A DNA stretch of 64,000 nt from Algibacter sp. L3A6 (GTDB lineage: Bacteria > Bacteroidota > Bacteroidia > Flavobacteriales > Flavobacteriaceae), in the NCBI RefSeq assembly GCF_009796825.1, contig NZ_CP047030.1:1959501-2023500 (forward strand). The letters are read 5' to 3'. Every line of letters begins with the position of its first letter. Positions within the stretch are counted from its first letter, which is position 1. Position numbers and translations under genes: made by a program. This document shows, piece after piece, positions 15,524 to 24,282 of the stretch. The notes under the pieces are model-generated. The model was not told where the DNA came from and did not search any database. It saw only the letters and a program-made list of their open reading frames with translations.

Positions 15524-16648
15524 TTATTTTTTAAAGGTTCTGCCTTTCCAATTGTAGGTCTTAAAAATAGATAAGAAAGCAATGTACACGCTAAAAAATG
15601 GATAGATAAAAAATGAAGGCATATAACTTTCAAAAACCTTTTTCTGATTGAAAAAAGTTGCCGTTTTACTTATTAAATAAAAATCGATATTGAATTTAAT
15701 AACCAAAACATAAAACAAGGCTTTTAAAGGAAAGCACCCGAGTAGTAAAAGTATAATTACCGATATGGTTAAAACATTCATAAGTAAAACAATAAGGCCG
15801 GTAATTTTACCAAAACTACTATTGTATGCACTAGTTTTAGAAGCCCATCTTAATCTTTGTTCTATTAAACTACCCCAAGTAGGTTGGGCATTTGTTTTAA
15901 CTATGGCTTGCTCGCATTTTAAATAATGAAGCTCGTTGGCACGATTTTTAGCAATTTTTTCTAGCATAAAAACATCATCACCACTAGCAATATCTGTATT
16001 ACCTTCAAAACCATTTATTGTTTTAAAGATGGCTTTTGTGTAGGCGAAATTGGCACCATTACATAAAAAGGGTTTTTTAATGCCAAAGCCACCAATGGTT
16101 GCGCCTTGTAAACTTAAAATATCTAAAGTTTGAAATCCGTTTAAAAAAGATTTTTCAAGATTGTAGGTTACTGGCGCCGCAATGCATGCTGTATTTGTGG
16201 TTTGGATAAATTCATCAAAACTATCTAACCAATATTTTTGCAAAAAACAATCGGCATCGGTAGTAACAATCCATTCATGCTCGGCGATGTTTATCGCTGT
16301 GGTAATGGCATCCTTTTTTGGAGAATGTGTTAATCGGTGGTTGGGAATAACTTTAAAATTCTGTTTCTTCTTATTAAAAAAAGATGTTATTATTTGCGAA
16401 GAATTATCGGTAGATTCATCATCAATAAAAATAATTTCAAAAAGATGAGTTGGATAATTTAAGTTTTCAATAGATTCTAATAATGCCGGCAGGTTTTCGG
16501 CTTCATTCCTAAAAGCAATTAAAACAGAGAATTTAGTTGTGTGTTCTAGGTTCTTTAAAGTAAAATCGGGAATTTTACCAAAGCCATAAACAAACCGCCA
16601 TATCAAAATAAGGTAAACTAAACTTATAGAAATGCTTAATAAAATCAT
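15524..16648 (-). CDS. Family 2 glycosyltransferase, membrane-anchored
   Basis: A 374-residue processive or single-transfer GT-A enzyme. An N-terminal helix (residues 3-22) precedes the catalytic domain: SVLIAFRNEAENL, the DDESTD nucleotide-binding motif, the DAD-like TTDADC, the GDDVFMLEKI acceptor-site motif and QRLRWASKT (the R/QxxRW box). C-terminal helices (about 285-355) follow. Such layouts occur in membrane glycan synthesis; donor and acceptor are unknown. It overlaps by 4 bp the upstream flippase-like gene, so the two are translationally coupled and probably act in one lipid- or glycan-modification step. Confidence 0.88.
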   Translation of the reverse strand: MILLSISISLVYLILIWRFVYGFGKIPDFTLKNLEHTTKFSVLIAFRNEAENLPALLESIENLNYPTHLFEIIFIDDESTDNSSQIITSFFNKKKQNFKVIPNHRLTHSPKKDAITTAINIAEHEWIVTTDADCFLQKYWLDSFDEFIQTTNTACIAAPVTYNLEKSFLNGFQTLDILSLQGATIGGFGIKKPFLCNGANFAYTKAIFKTINGFEGNTDIASGDDVFMLEKIAKNRANELHYLKCEQAIVKTNAQPTWGSLIEQRLRWASKTSAYNSSFGKITGLIVLLMNVLTISVIILLLLGCFPLKALFYVLVIKFNIDFYLISKTATFFNQKKVFESYMPSFFIYPFFSVYIAFLSIFKTYNWKGRTFKK

Positions 16649-17610
16649 GAGTTTGTTTGGGGTTTGGGCATTTTAAATTGGATTACAAAATAGCTTCCAA
16701 TAAGGCTTGGTGATACAAAGTTGAAAATCCACATAATGGTGATTACACTTAAAACTACCAATTCATTTATGCCCAGAAATTCAAACAAATATACGGCTAC
16801 GCTTCCTTTAATCACAACATCAAAGATAAAAATTGTAGGAATAATAGACACGAGTAAATACATGGACGTAATAACCATCATACTATCTAGATAGCTAATT
16901 TCAATTTGAAAAATTTGTAGTAGATAAAAAAATTGAAATGAAAAAATTGCATATCTCACAAGAGAAAGACCAAAACCAATACGTATTTTCTCTCTTGGAA
17001 AGTTCTTAACGAATACTTTTAGCTTCAGTAAAGGAGTCCATTTTATGCCGATTTCATATTGTGCCAATCCTAGCAAAATAAGGCTAATCGTAATTATGCC
17101 AATCACTACAGTTACAATAAGACGACCATAATTTGCTTCTAAATTGTAAGTGCTAATAAAAGCTAATAAGCCAATAGCTCCCAAAATGATGGTAATACTC
17201 ATTTGTTGTAGGTTGCTTATTAAATTTATAAGCATAACGCGTTTGCGTAATTTGGGTAAATAAAACATGGCTTTTGCTCCATATTCTCCAATACGGTTTG
17301 GTGTAATTAGCGATGCAGTTAAAGATCCTAAAGTTTGTTTTAGTGCTTGCTTTAAACTTGTTTTTTTTAAGGTTGAAATTAGAGTTTGCCATTTAATTAT
17401 TTCAAAAAACCAATTAAAGCTGCTTAAAATCAATAGAATAAGTGTGTTTTTAAGGTTGAGATTATAGTTTGCCGATAGAAATGAAATAAAATTAGAGAAA
17501 CTGAGTTCACTGTTGTAAGCTAATTTCTCATAAATAAAATAAAAAGCGACAACAACTATGCTCAATTTAATGAGCACAAAAAAGAATTGTTTAGTTTTGT
17601 GAAGTCGCAT
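16645..17610 (-). CDS. Lysylphosphatidylglycerol synthase TM-region/UPF0104 flippase-like membrane protein
   Basis: A 321-residue integral membrane protein with about eight helices. Family-type features are the SLTASLITPNRIGEYGAKAMF segment around residues 92-112 (the conserved P-x-R-x-G-E) and a C-terminal PSLIGSYFV region. Proteins of this group (AglD2/LPG-synthase membrane domain) move or modify lipid-linked substrates. It is the first gene of a two-gene operon with the glycosyltransferase. There is no aminoacyl-transferase domain, so it is not a full MprF. Substrate unknown. Confidence 0.8.
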   Translation of the reverse strand: MRLHKTKQFFFVLIKLSIVVVAFYFIYEKLAYNSELSFSNFISFLSANYNLNLKNTLILLILSSFNWFFEIIKWQTLISTLKKTSLKQALKQTLGSLTASLITPNRIGEYGAKAMFYLPKLRKRVMLINLISNLQQMSITIILGAIGLLAFISTYNLEANYGRLIVTVVIGIITISLILLGLAQYEIGIKWTPLLKLKVFVKNFPREKIRIGFGLSLVRYAIFSFQFFYLLQIFQIEISYLDSMMVITSMYLLVSIIPTIFIFDVVIKGSVAVYLFEFLGINELVVLSVITIMWIFNFVSPSLIGSYFVIQFKMPKPQTNS

Positions 17611-17707
17611 TCAATTAAAATAGTCTTCCATTTAGGTTTGGCAAATCGCATTCGTTTTTAGCCACTTTTCCGGAAGAATAAAGTGCAAATTAAATTAATA
17701 TTATAAC

Positions 17708-18346
17708 ATGGCTCTTATTTTTAAATTTAATAAGCAAAAGCTAATCGCTTTAGTTTTTGTTTCGTTTTCATATTTAGGCTTTTCTCAAAGTGATACTAGC
17801 ACGTTTAAAGCACAGTTTGCCTTAGGTGTCAATAGTCCGTCGAGCAATGGTTTTGTAACTAATTTTGAAGCAAACAGCGTTAATTTTCCAACTATTAATT
17901 TAGGCTTACAATATATGTTTAAGCCTTTATTTGGTTTAAAATTAGATTTGGGCTACAACCGATTTTCTAGTACAGACAACTCACCAGAATTTAAAACAAA
18001 TTACACGCGTGTTAATGCGCAATTGGTTTACAATGCATCCAACGTTTTAGGTTTATATAATAATCTGGGCGTATTTGCTCATGCAGGTCCTGGTATCTCC
18101 ATGATAAAACCATTGGGAGATTATGGTGAAAACAAAACGAGCTATTTAAATGCTATGGCGGGTTTGGAGTTTCATTATGCAGTTTCAGAAAAATTATCAC
18201 TGTATTTAGATACGGCTTATATTTTAGGATTTGGGAAAGATTTTGACCCGGTAAATGATGGTTTTGGTTCGTTTAACGGAAATTTATTAACCATAACCCT
18301 TGGCGCATCTATTTCGCTAAGTGGTTGTCAATATTGCGGACAATGA
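17708..18346 (+). CDS. Porin-family outer-membrane beta-barrel protein
   Basis: A 212-residue secreted protein. A signal peptide (cleavage near GFSQ, residue 27) is followed by alternating beta strands with aromatic ends (FALGVNSPSS, INLGLQYMF, LKLDLGYNRF, LITLGASISL), the pattern of a small eight-stranded outer-membrane barrel (OMP_b-brl). There is no OmpA peptidoglycan-binding domain. Its stop overlaps the ruvC start (ATGA at 18343-18346), so the genes are co-transcribed, but a functional link is not evident. Confidence 0.75.
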   Translation: MALIFKFNKQKLIALVFVSFSYLGFSQSDTSTFKAQFALGVNSPSSNGFVTNFEANSVNFPTINLGLQYMFKPLFGLKLDLGYNRFSSTDNSPEFKTNYTRVNAQLVYNASNVLGLYNNLGVFAHAGPGISMIKPLGDYGENKTSYLNAMAGLEFHYAVSEKLSLYLDTAYILGFGKDFDPVNDGFGSFNGNLLTITLGASISLSGCQYCGQ

Positions 18347-18912
18347 AGCAGGAAAGAATTATTTTAGGTATCGATCCGGGTACAACCATTATGGGTTTCG
18401 GACTTATAAAAGTGGTTGGTAAAAAAATGGAGTTTTTGCAATTAAACGAGTTGGATTTAAAAAAATACAGCGATCATTATTTAAAATTAAAACTCATTTT
18501 TGAGCGTACTATAGAACTTATAGAAACGCATAATCCAGACGAAATTGCTATTGAAGCACCATTTTTTGGTAAAAACGTACAAAGTATGCTTAAGCTTGGT
18601 CGGGCGCAAGGTGTAGCTATGGCTGCAGGTTTAAGTCGCGAAATACCAATTACGGAGTATTTGCCTAAAAAAATAAAAATGGCCATTACTGGGAATGGAA
18701 ACGCTAGTAAAGAACAAGTTGCTAAAATGTTGCAAAGTGTGCTAGGTTTAAAAACGTTACCAAAAAATCTTGATTCTACTGATGGATTGGCAGCGGCGGT
18801 TTGTCATTTTTATAATTCAAGTAGAGTGGAAGTAGGTAAAAGTTACACCGGTTGGGATGCTTTTGTAAAACAGAATGCAACCCGAGTTACTAAACGAACT
18901 TTAAAAAAATAA
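18343..18912 (+). CDS. ruvC: Holliday junction resolvase RuvC
   Basis: Endonuclease that resolves recombination intermediates together with RuvAB. The ATG at 18343 gives 189 residues. Catalytic acids are visible: Asp11 in GIDPGTT, Glu71 in IEAPFFGKN, and Asp144/Asp147 in LDSTDGLAAA. An upstream TTG in frame is ignored because the ATG overlaps the preceding stop in the usual coupled manner. ruvA and ruvB are not in the window. hemW begins immediately after its stop. Confidence 0.96.
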   Translation: MKQERIILGIDPGTTIMGFGLIKVVGKKMEFLQLNELDLKKYSDHYLKLKLIFERTIELIETHNPDEIAIEAPFFGKNVQSMLKLGRAQGVAMAAGLSREIPITEYLPKKIKMAITGNGNASKEQVAKMLQSVLGLKTLPKNLDSTDGLAAAVCHFYNSSRVEVGKSYTGWDAFVKQNATRVTKRTLKK

Positions 18913-20154
18913 GTGCTAGACATAAATAAAACCCAAAACAGTGGCAATTCCGAGACATCGGAACAAAAATCAGGCGCCATTTATATTCATATTCCGTTTT
19001 GTAAACAAGCTTGTTTTTACTGCGATTTTCATTTTTCTACATCATTAAAAAAGAAGGATGAATTAATTCAATGCTTGGTAAAAGAGTTAGAATTAAGAAA
19101 AAGCAAATTTGATGCGATTACCGTAGAAACCATTTATTTTGGAGGAGGAACACCAAGTTTATTATCTACGGAAGAAATTCAGCTTTTAATAGATACAGTT
19201 TATAATAATTACAAAGTTGTAGACAATCCGGAAATAACTTTGGAAGCTAACCCGGACGATTTATCAACAGAAGTTATTCTTCAGTTAGCAAAAAGCCCTA
19301 TAAATCGATTAAGCATTGGAATTCAATCTTTTTTTGAAGACGATTTGAAAAGCATGAATCGTGCTCACAACAAAGAAGAAGCCTTGCGTTGTTTGGAAGA
19401 AGCAACCAAGTATTTCGATAATATTACTATCGATTTAATTTACGGAATTCCAAATATGAGTTTAAAAAAATGGAACGAAAACTTAGAGATTGCTTTAAAT
19501 TTCGGCATTAATCATATTTCTAGTTATGCTTTAACGGTAGAACCAAAAACGGCCTTAGATACGTTTGTTAAAAACGGAAGCTACCCGCCAATAGACGAGG
19601 CTTTAGCTTTAGAGCATTTTAACCATTTGGTTGAAAAAACGGAAGCGAATGGTTTTGTTCATTATGAAATTTCAAACTTCGGAAAACCTAATTATTTCTC
19701 TAAACACAACACCAGTTATTGGCAAGGGAAACCGTATTTAGGTATTGGTCCGTCGGCACATTCTTTCTATGAAAACGAAAGGAGCTGGCATGTGGCTAAT
19801 AATGCAAAATACATACAAGCTATTCAAAAAAACGAATTGCCTAACACTATAGAAACGCTTTCTAAAGAAGATCAATTTAATGAATACGTGATGACGGGTT
19901 TGAGAACCATTTGGGGTGTTTCATTTAACAGAGTTCAGGCTGAATTTGGAGATGTGTTTCTTCAGCATTTAAAAAAGTATTCAGATAAATTTATAAAAGA
20001 AGACTTGTTGGTTGTTTCTGATAAAAAAGAGCAAATGTCTCAAAGTAAATTGGATACCGATTTAAAAAGTAACATGAGCAGCCAAATTTTGAAAACAACC
20101 CAAAAAGGTAAGTTTCTTGTTGACGGAATTGCTTCCGAATTATTCATGATTTAA
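18913..20154 (+). CDS. hemW: Radical SAM protein HemW (heme chaperone)
   Basis: A 413-residue radical-SAM protein related to oxygen-independent coproporphyrinogen oxidase. The cluster motif is CKQACFYC (Cys30, 34, 37), preceded by IYIHIPFC, and TIYFGGGTPSLL and NPDDL follow. The N-terminal cysteine spacing and the C-terminal HemN-like domain fit HemW, now regarded as a heme-transfer protein, rather than true HemN. The start is GTG at 18913, directly after the ruvC stop; no nearby ATG exists in frame. With HemF encoded at 47793, the oxygen-dependent route does the decarboxylation. Confidence 0.9.
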   Translation: MLDINKTQNSGNSETSEQKSGAIYIHIPFCKQACFYCDFHFSTSLKKKDELIQCLVKELELRKSKFDAITVETIYFGGGTPSLLSTEEIQLLIDTVYNNYKVVDNPEITLEANPDDLSTEVILQLAKSPINRLSIGIQSFFEDDLKSMNRAHNKEEALRCLEEATKYFDNITIDLIYGIPNMSLKKWNENLEIALNFGINHISSYALTVEPKTALDTFVKNGSYPPIDEALALEHFNHLVEKTEANGFVHYEISNFGKPNYFSKHNTSYWQGKPYLGIGPSAHSFYENERSWHVANNAKYIQAIQKNELPNTIETLSKEDQFNEYVMTGLRTIWGVSFNRVQAEFGDVFLQHLKKYSDKFIKEDLLVVSDKKEQMSQSKLDTDLKSNMSSQILKTTQKGKFLVDGIASELFMI

Positions 20155-20168
20155 CTATATTTGATGAT

Positions 20169-20921
20169 ATGCAAACAACAATTCAATATAATTCCAGAAA
20201 ACTTCAAATAGATTTAAAAAAGCCTATAGATATTTCAATCGCAATTCAGGCTTCTAGTAATAGCGTAAATGCATGGTACATCGATGGGCCAAAAATTGAG
20301 CCTGCTGTAGATGGCGAGTGGGTTGCAAGTGTGAAAGAAGGTGCGGCGGTTAATTTTAATAACATCAATTTTAATCCGCATGCGCATGGTACGCATACCG
20401 AATGCGTTGGGCATATTACCGAAAAGGTACATTCTATTAACCAAAACTTAAAGCAGTTTTTCTTTTTGGCAGAGGTTATTACTGTAGCGCCAGAACGTTT
20501 AGATGACGATTTTGTTATTTCTAAAAAGCAATTACAATATGCTTTAGGGAATAAAAAACGTGATGCTGTAATAATACGTACATTGCCAAATACAAAAGGG
20601 AAATTATCGCGTCAATACTCCAATACAAACCCAACGTATATATTAGAAGAAGCTGCTATTTACTTGCGTGAAAAAGGTGTGAAACATTTATTGGTAGATT
20701 TACCAAGTGTTGATAAGGAAAAGGATGAAGGCGAGCTTTTATCGCATAATGCCTTTTGGAATACCAGCGGAAAATTACGAATGGACGCTACAATAACTGA
20801 ATTTATTTATGTAGATAATAGCGTGGAAGATGGTGAGTATTTTTTAAACCTACAAATAGCATCTTTTGAAAATGATGCAAGCCCAAGTAAACCTATTTTG
20901 TATAAAGCAGAGCCAGTTTAA
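20169..20921 (+). CDS. Cyclase-family protein (kynurenine-formamidase-like hydrolase)
   Basis: A 250-residue cytoplasmic protein of the cyclase/KynB superfamily (PF04199-like), metal-dependent amide or ester hydrolases. The metal motif HAHGTHTECVGHI near residues 75-87 matches the HxGTHxD signature, with Glu in place of the usual Asp. A second conserved stretch is LLVDLPSVDKE near 178-188. It is the third gene of the run ruvC-hemW-cyclase. No tryptophan-degradation genes are adjacent, so kynurenine is only one possible substrate. Confidence 0.78.
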   Translation: MQTTIQYNSRKLQIDLKKPIDISIAIQASSNSVNAWYIDGPKIEPAVDGEWVASVKEGAAVNFNNINFNPHAHGTHTECVGHITEKVHSINQNLKQFFFLAEVITVAPERLDDDFVISKKQLQYALGNKKRDAVIIRTLPNTKGKLSRQYSNTNPTYILEEAAIYLREKGVKHLLVDLPSVDKEKDEGELLSHNAFWNTSGKLRMDATITEFIYVDNSVEDGEYFLNLQIASFENDASPSKPILYKAEPV

Positions 20922-20967
20922 TAATTTTTGGAACAAAACTTGATTTCAAAAAACTAAAAACGAATTA

Positions 20968-21576
20968 ATGGAAGCATTTTTAGGTATAATAATTGGCATT
21001 TTAACAACAATGGGTGTGGTAACTTATATCAAATCGATTAAAAAGAAAAGTTTGGTAAACGCACAGTCGGTTTTATTGTTAGATAAAATTAAAAAAGTGT
21101 GCAAGTTTATTACGGTTGAAGGTGATTTTGCTGAAATTTACCATTATGAAGATGTGAAAGAACGTTTTTTAAAATTGGTAAGTAGCCGAAAAAAAGCTTT
21201 GGTTATTATTAATGCTAAAGCCCATGTGGGTTACGATTTGGCTAAAATTGATTTAACGGCAGATACTGAAAATAAAAAGATTGTTTTAGAACATTTTCCG
21301 CAACCTGAAATTTTATCTATAGAAACCAACTTAAATTATTACGATAAATCTGACGGTATTTTTAACCGTTTTGAAGCTTCAGATTTAACAGGTTTACACC
21401 AAGAAGCCAAATTACATATACAAGAGAAAGTACCACAAAGCGGACTGATAGAAATAGCTCAAAAAGAAGCTTTAGAAACCATTTTACTTATGGAAACTAT
21501 AGTTGAAACTATTGGGTGGAAGCTGGATTATTCAGCTTTAAAAATTGAAGAAAAGGGTACAAAGTTGATTAAATAA
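20968..21576 (+). CDS. DUF4230 family membrane-anchored protein
   Basis: A 202-residue protein with one N-terminal transmembrane helix (residues 2-20) followed by a basic KSIKKK anchor and an extracytoplasmic or cytoplasmic soluble domain. Strand-rich segments (KALVIINAKAHVGYDLAKIDLTAD and KKIVLEHFPQPEILSI) match the DUF4230 family. These are widespread proteins of unknown function. It lies in a co-directional run of small genes (20169-22374) with short gaps. Confidence 0.75.
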   Translation: MEAFLGIIIGILTTMGVVTYIKSIKKKSLVNAQSVLLLDKIKKVCKFITVEGDFAEIYHYEDVKERFLKLVSSRKKALVIINAKAHVGYDLAKIDLTADTENKKIVLEHFPQPEILSIETNLNYYDKSDGIFNRFEASDLTGLHQEAKLHIQEKVPQSGLIEIAQKEALETILLMETIVETIGWKLDYSALKIEEKGTKLIK

Positions 21577-21587
21577 ATTATTTAAGA

Positions 21588-21989
21588 ATGATTGAAATTT
21601 CAACAGATAAAAGTAAACTTCAAATAGATGTTATTCATCAGTTTGTCACCAATGCTTATTGGGCAAAAGGCAGAACGGTTGCTGAAGTTAAAAAAACAAT
21701 AGAACATTGTTTTTGTTTTGGTGTATATCTAGATGATGAGCAAATTGGTTTTGCAAGAGTAGCCACAGATTATACAGTTTTTGCTTATTTAATGGATGTT
21801 TTTATTCTTGAAGAACATCGCGGGAAAGGCTATTCAAAAGCGTTAATTGCACGTATACATGAAGCCGAAGAATTAAAATCATGCAAAGTCTGGATGTTAA
21901 AGACGGCCGATGCACATGGTTTGTATAAGCAGTTTGGCTATACTGCGTTAATGAATCCAGAAAAAGTAATGGAGCGAATTTTGAAATGA
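21588..21989 (+). CDS. GNAT-family N-acetyltransferase
   Basis: A 133-residue single-domain acetyltransferase. The acetyl-CoA site is DVFILEEHRGKGYSKALI (about residues 68-85), with the R/Q-x-x-G-x-G/A motif as RGKGYS. The preceding strand, QIGFARVATDYTVFAYLMDV, is typical of this subgroup. The acceptor is unknown. It starts 11 bp after the DUF4230 gene and is likely in the same operon. Confidence 0.88.
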   Translation: MIEISTDKSKLQIDVIHQFVTNAYWAKGRTVAEVKKTIEHCFCFGVYLDDEQIGFARVATDYTVFAYLMDVFILEEHRGKGYSKALIARIHEAEELKSCKVWMLKTADAHGLYKQFGYTALMNPEKVMERILK

Positions 21990-22011
21990 TTTTCAACTTA
22001 AAACCGTTAAA

Positions 22012-22374
22012 ATGAATATTGAACAACTTCGCAATTACTGCTTGAACAAAAAAGGAACAACAGAAGATTTTCCGTTTGATGAAGATACTTTGGTGTTTAA
22101 AGTACTGGGTAAAATGTTTGTTTTGGCAGGCTTATTAAAATGGGAGCGTGGCGAGGCATCCATAAACTTAAAAGCAGATCCGGAATACTCACAGGAGTTG
22201 CGTGCAGAATATGAAAGTATACGGCCAGGCTTTCATATGAGTAAAAAACATTGGAATACTATTTATATCCACGAAGGAGAATTATCTCCTGAATTTATCT
22301 ATAAACTTATCGATCATTCTTACGATATGGTTTTAAAAGGAATGAGTAAAAAAATGCAAAATTCTTTAAAATAA
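22012..22374 (+). CDS. MmcQ/YjbR family DNA-binding-like protein
   Basis: A 120-residue small cytoplasmic protein: MNIEQLRNYCLNKKGTTEDFPFDEDTLVFKV at the N-terminus and GFHMSKKHWNTIYI near residues 74-87 are hallmarks of MmcQ/YjbR (CyaY-like fold) proteins. Their role is poorly defined, possibly nucleic-acid binding. Last gene of the co-directional run that began with the porin gene. Confidence 0.88.
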   Translation: MNIEQLRNYCLNKKGTTEDFPFDEDTLVFKVLGKMFVLAGLLKWERGEASINLKADPEYSQELRAEYESIRPGFHMSKKHWNTIYIHEGELSPEFIYKLIDHSYDMVLKGMSKKMQNSLK

Positions 22375-22388
22375 TTCTTTCACAAGTA

Positions 22389-22438
22389 TTTGTTTTCAGC
22401 TACTTTGTTGTATGTTTGTGTGAATGTCTCTCTCTCTC
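22389..22438 (+). promoter_or_regulatory. Promoter with a (TC)6 tract at the predicted start of transcription
   Basis: TTTG at 22389-22392, an 18-bp gap and TATGTTTG at 22411-22418 give a good Bacteroidota promoter. The dinucleotide run TCTCTCTCTCTC at 22427-22438 covers the expected transcription start. The leader to the next gene is about 105 nt and contains an AGGCT/AGCCT hairpin near 22470. Confidence 0.55.
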
Positions 22439-22531
22439 TTCGCAACAAAATTTTAGCATAATCTATCTAGGCTCCTAAGCCTTAAAGTCGTAATTAATTA
22501 ATCATTATATTAACTTTAAAACTAACAGATT

Positions 22532-23353
22532 ATGAAAAAAACGAATCAATTATTCGCTACAATTGCTGTGTTATTATTGTTTTGCGCAACAACTCTCCAA
22601 GCACAAGAAAAAAAAGAAGTAAAGTATGTTACAGTAACTAAAAGTCATTGGAATCTCGATAAGAAAGATTTTAAAATGTCCGAATGGAAGGCTGCTGAAA
22701 AAGAATACTTAGACAAAGTAATCAAGAAAAATGAATATATTTTGAGTGCTTCAACATATATACACAACTTAACGCCCGATAATACTGAAGTTTTAAGCTC
22801 TATGAGTTACGCTTCTTGGGAAGATATAGACAAGCAAGTAGAACGAAGTGCTGAGCTTGAAAAAGAGGCTTGGCCTGATGAAGCTGAAAGAAAAGCATTC
22901 TTGCAAAATTTAAATTCATACTATTCTAATCAACATTCCGATGAGATTTATAGTCCACTTTTTGGGGCAAAGTTTTTAGCTGAAAGACCCACTAAAGACA
23001 TGGTGCTTTACGTTCGAAAAAGTTATTTGGCATTTCCAAAAGATGGGAATATGAAAGAGTTTGAGGACTTAAGATTAGAAGGTAACACAATTATCACTCA
23101 AAAAAACGAATATATTAAGGGGTATTTTCCTTATGTTCATGCTTGGGGAGCCGATAAAACGGAATATATAGAGGCTTATTTCTTAGATTCACTGGAAGAT
23201 ATAGAAAACATGTTTGATAAAGATGATGAGTTGTTTAACGCTGGTTATGCAAGGAGTGAAGAGAATAAGGTTAAATTAGAAGCGTGGAGCACTTATTTTA
23301 CGGGTGTTCATGGAGATTATGTGTATACTTTTATTCACGACCTTTTAAAATAA
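22532..23353 (+). CDS. Secreted protein of unknown function with internal duplication
   Basis: A 273-residue protein with a clear signal peptide (cleavage near LQAQ, residue 25) and no lipobox. Two halves resemble each other: VKYVTVTKSHW...KKNEYILSASTYIHNL...MSYASWEDIDK (about 30-110) and MVLYVRKSYLAF...QKNEYIKGYFPYVHAW...AYFLDSLEDIEN (about 155-235). That suggests two copies of one alpha/beta domain, possibly ferredoxin-like. I recognise no named family. It has its own promoter and terminator, so it is a single-gene unit, presumably periplasmic. Confidence 0.75.
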   Translation: MKKTNQLFATIAVLLLFCATTLQAQEKKEVKYVTVTKSHWNLDKKDFKMSEWKAAEKEYLDKVIKKNEYILSASTYIHNLTPDNTEVLSSMSYASWEDIDKQVERSAELEKEAWPDEAERKAFLQNLNSYYSNQHSDEIYSPLFGAKFLAERPTKDMVLYVRKSYLAFPKDGNMKEFEDLRLEGNTIITQKNEYIKGYFPYVHAWGADKTEYIEAYFLDSLEDIENMFDKDDELFNAGYARSEENKVKLEAWSTYFTGVHGDYVYTFIHDLLK

Positions 23354-23373
23354 ATATTGGTATTGCAATGTTA

Positions 23374-23402
23374 AAAAAGAACGCGCTATGCGTTCTTTTT
23401 TA
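23374..23402 (+). terminator. Intrinsic terminator after the secreted protein gene
   Basis: Arms AAAAAGAACGC (23374-23384) and GCGTTCTTTTT (23390-23400) pair perfectly around a five-base loop and end in T. Confidence 0.85.
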
Positions 23403-23482
23403 TTTAATAAAAATATTACAGAATCCTAAATTTGTACAATCCTCGATTTTGCTGTACTATTGCAAAAATCAAAATTATACTT

Positions 23483-24061
23483 ATGAGCGTTTTACAAACA
23501 TTACAAGAGCGAAGCAATTCTAGTTGCGAATTATGTACTTCAAAAGAAGACTTAAACCAATATACAATTCCGCCGTCGTTGAACGAAAATGTAGGTAACG
23601 ATGTTTTGGTTTGTAAAACTTGTTTAGATCAAATTAATGGTGATGTAGATATGGATGCTAACCACTGGCGTTGTTTAAACGATAGTATGTGGAGTGAACA
23701 TGTTGCTGTGCAAATTATGGCGTGGCGTATGTTGCAAAGATTAAGAAATGAAGGTTGGCCAAAAGATTTATTGGATATGATGTATCTTGATGATGATGCT
23801 ATGGCTTTAGCAAGAGCTACTGGAGAGCATGAAGATGCAGCAAGTAAAATTATTCATCGTGATGTAAACGGTGTTATTTTAGAAGCAGGAGATAATGTAG
23901 TGTTAATAAAAGATTTAAAAGTGAAAGGTTCTAGCATGGTTGCCAAACAAGGTACAGCTGTTAGAAATATTAGATTAGATCATGAAAATGCTGAGTTTAT
24001 AGAAGGTAAAGTTGGACCAACACAAATTGTAATTATTACAAAGTATGTGAAGAAAACATAG
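23483..24061 (+). CDS. phnA: PhnA-family zinc-ribbon protein
   Basis: A 192-residue protein with an N-terminal zinc ribbon (Cys15-x2-Cys18 ... Cys44-x2-Cys47) and a C-terminal PhnA domain (DVNGVILEAGDNVVLIKDLKVKGSS...KQGTAVRNIRL). The family was named from a phosphonate operon, but it has no shown role in phosphonate use. The true start is the ATG at 23483; the open frame reaches back to 23432, but those residues do not fit the family. A TAAATTTG box at 23427-23434 is the probable promoter, and a terminator follows, so it is monocistronic. Confidence 0.88.
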   Translation: MSVLQTLQERSNSSCELCTSKEDLNQYTIPPSLNENVGNDVLVCKTCLDQINGDVDMDANHWRCLNDSMWSEHVAVQIMAWRMLQRLRNEGWPKDLLDMMYLDDDAMALARATGEHEDAASKIIHRDVNGVILEAGDNVVLIKDLKVKGSSMVAKQGTAVRNIRLDHENAEFIEGKVGPTQIVIITKYVKKT

Positions 24062-24085
24062 TTTTTATTCAGCTTAAAAATATTT

Positions 24086-24137
24086 AAACGGTCAAAGTTT
24101 TATTGATAATTTCAATAAAGTTTTAACCGTTTTTTTT
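24086..24137 (+). terminator. Terminator after phnA
   Basis: Outer arms AAACGGT (24086-24092) and ACCGTTT (24126-24132) enclose an inner TTATTGA/TCAATAA stem and lead into a T-run. Confidence 0.75.
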
Positions 24138-24282
24138 GTTTCTGGAATTCTAATGAAATAAAATTATATGTTTTTAATGAAAATTGACAGTTGAGTCTCA
24201 AAAAAATACAATTGGGAAATAAAAAATTCTGTAAATTGAAGAATAATCTCAAATTTGAAGTAACAAAACTAATTAACTACAA

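Noticed and set aside
23284..23523. 79-codon frame overlapping the secreted-protein end and the phnA start
   Set aside because: It crosses a strong terminator and the promoter of phnA.
24249..24258. TCAAATTTGA palindrome before the DUF2306-like gene
   Set aside because: Ten AT-rich bases are expected by chance and no partner site is seen.
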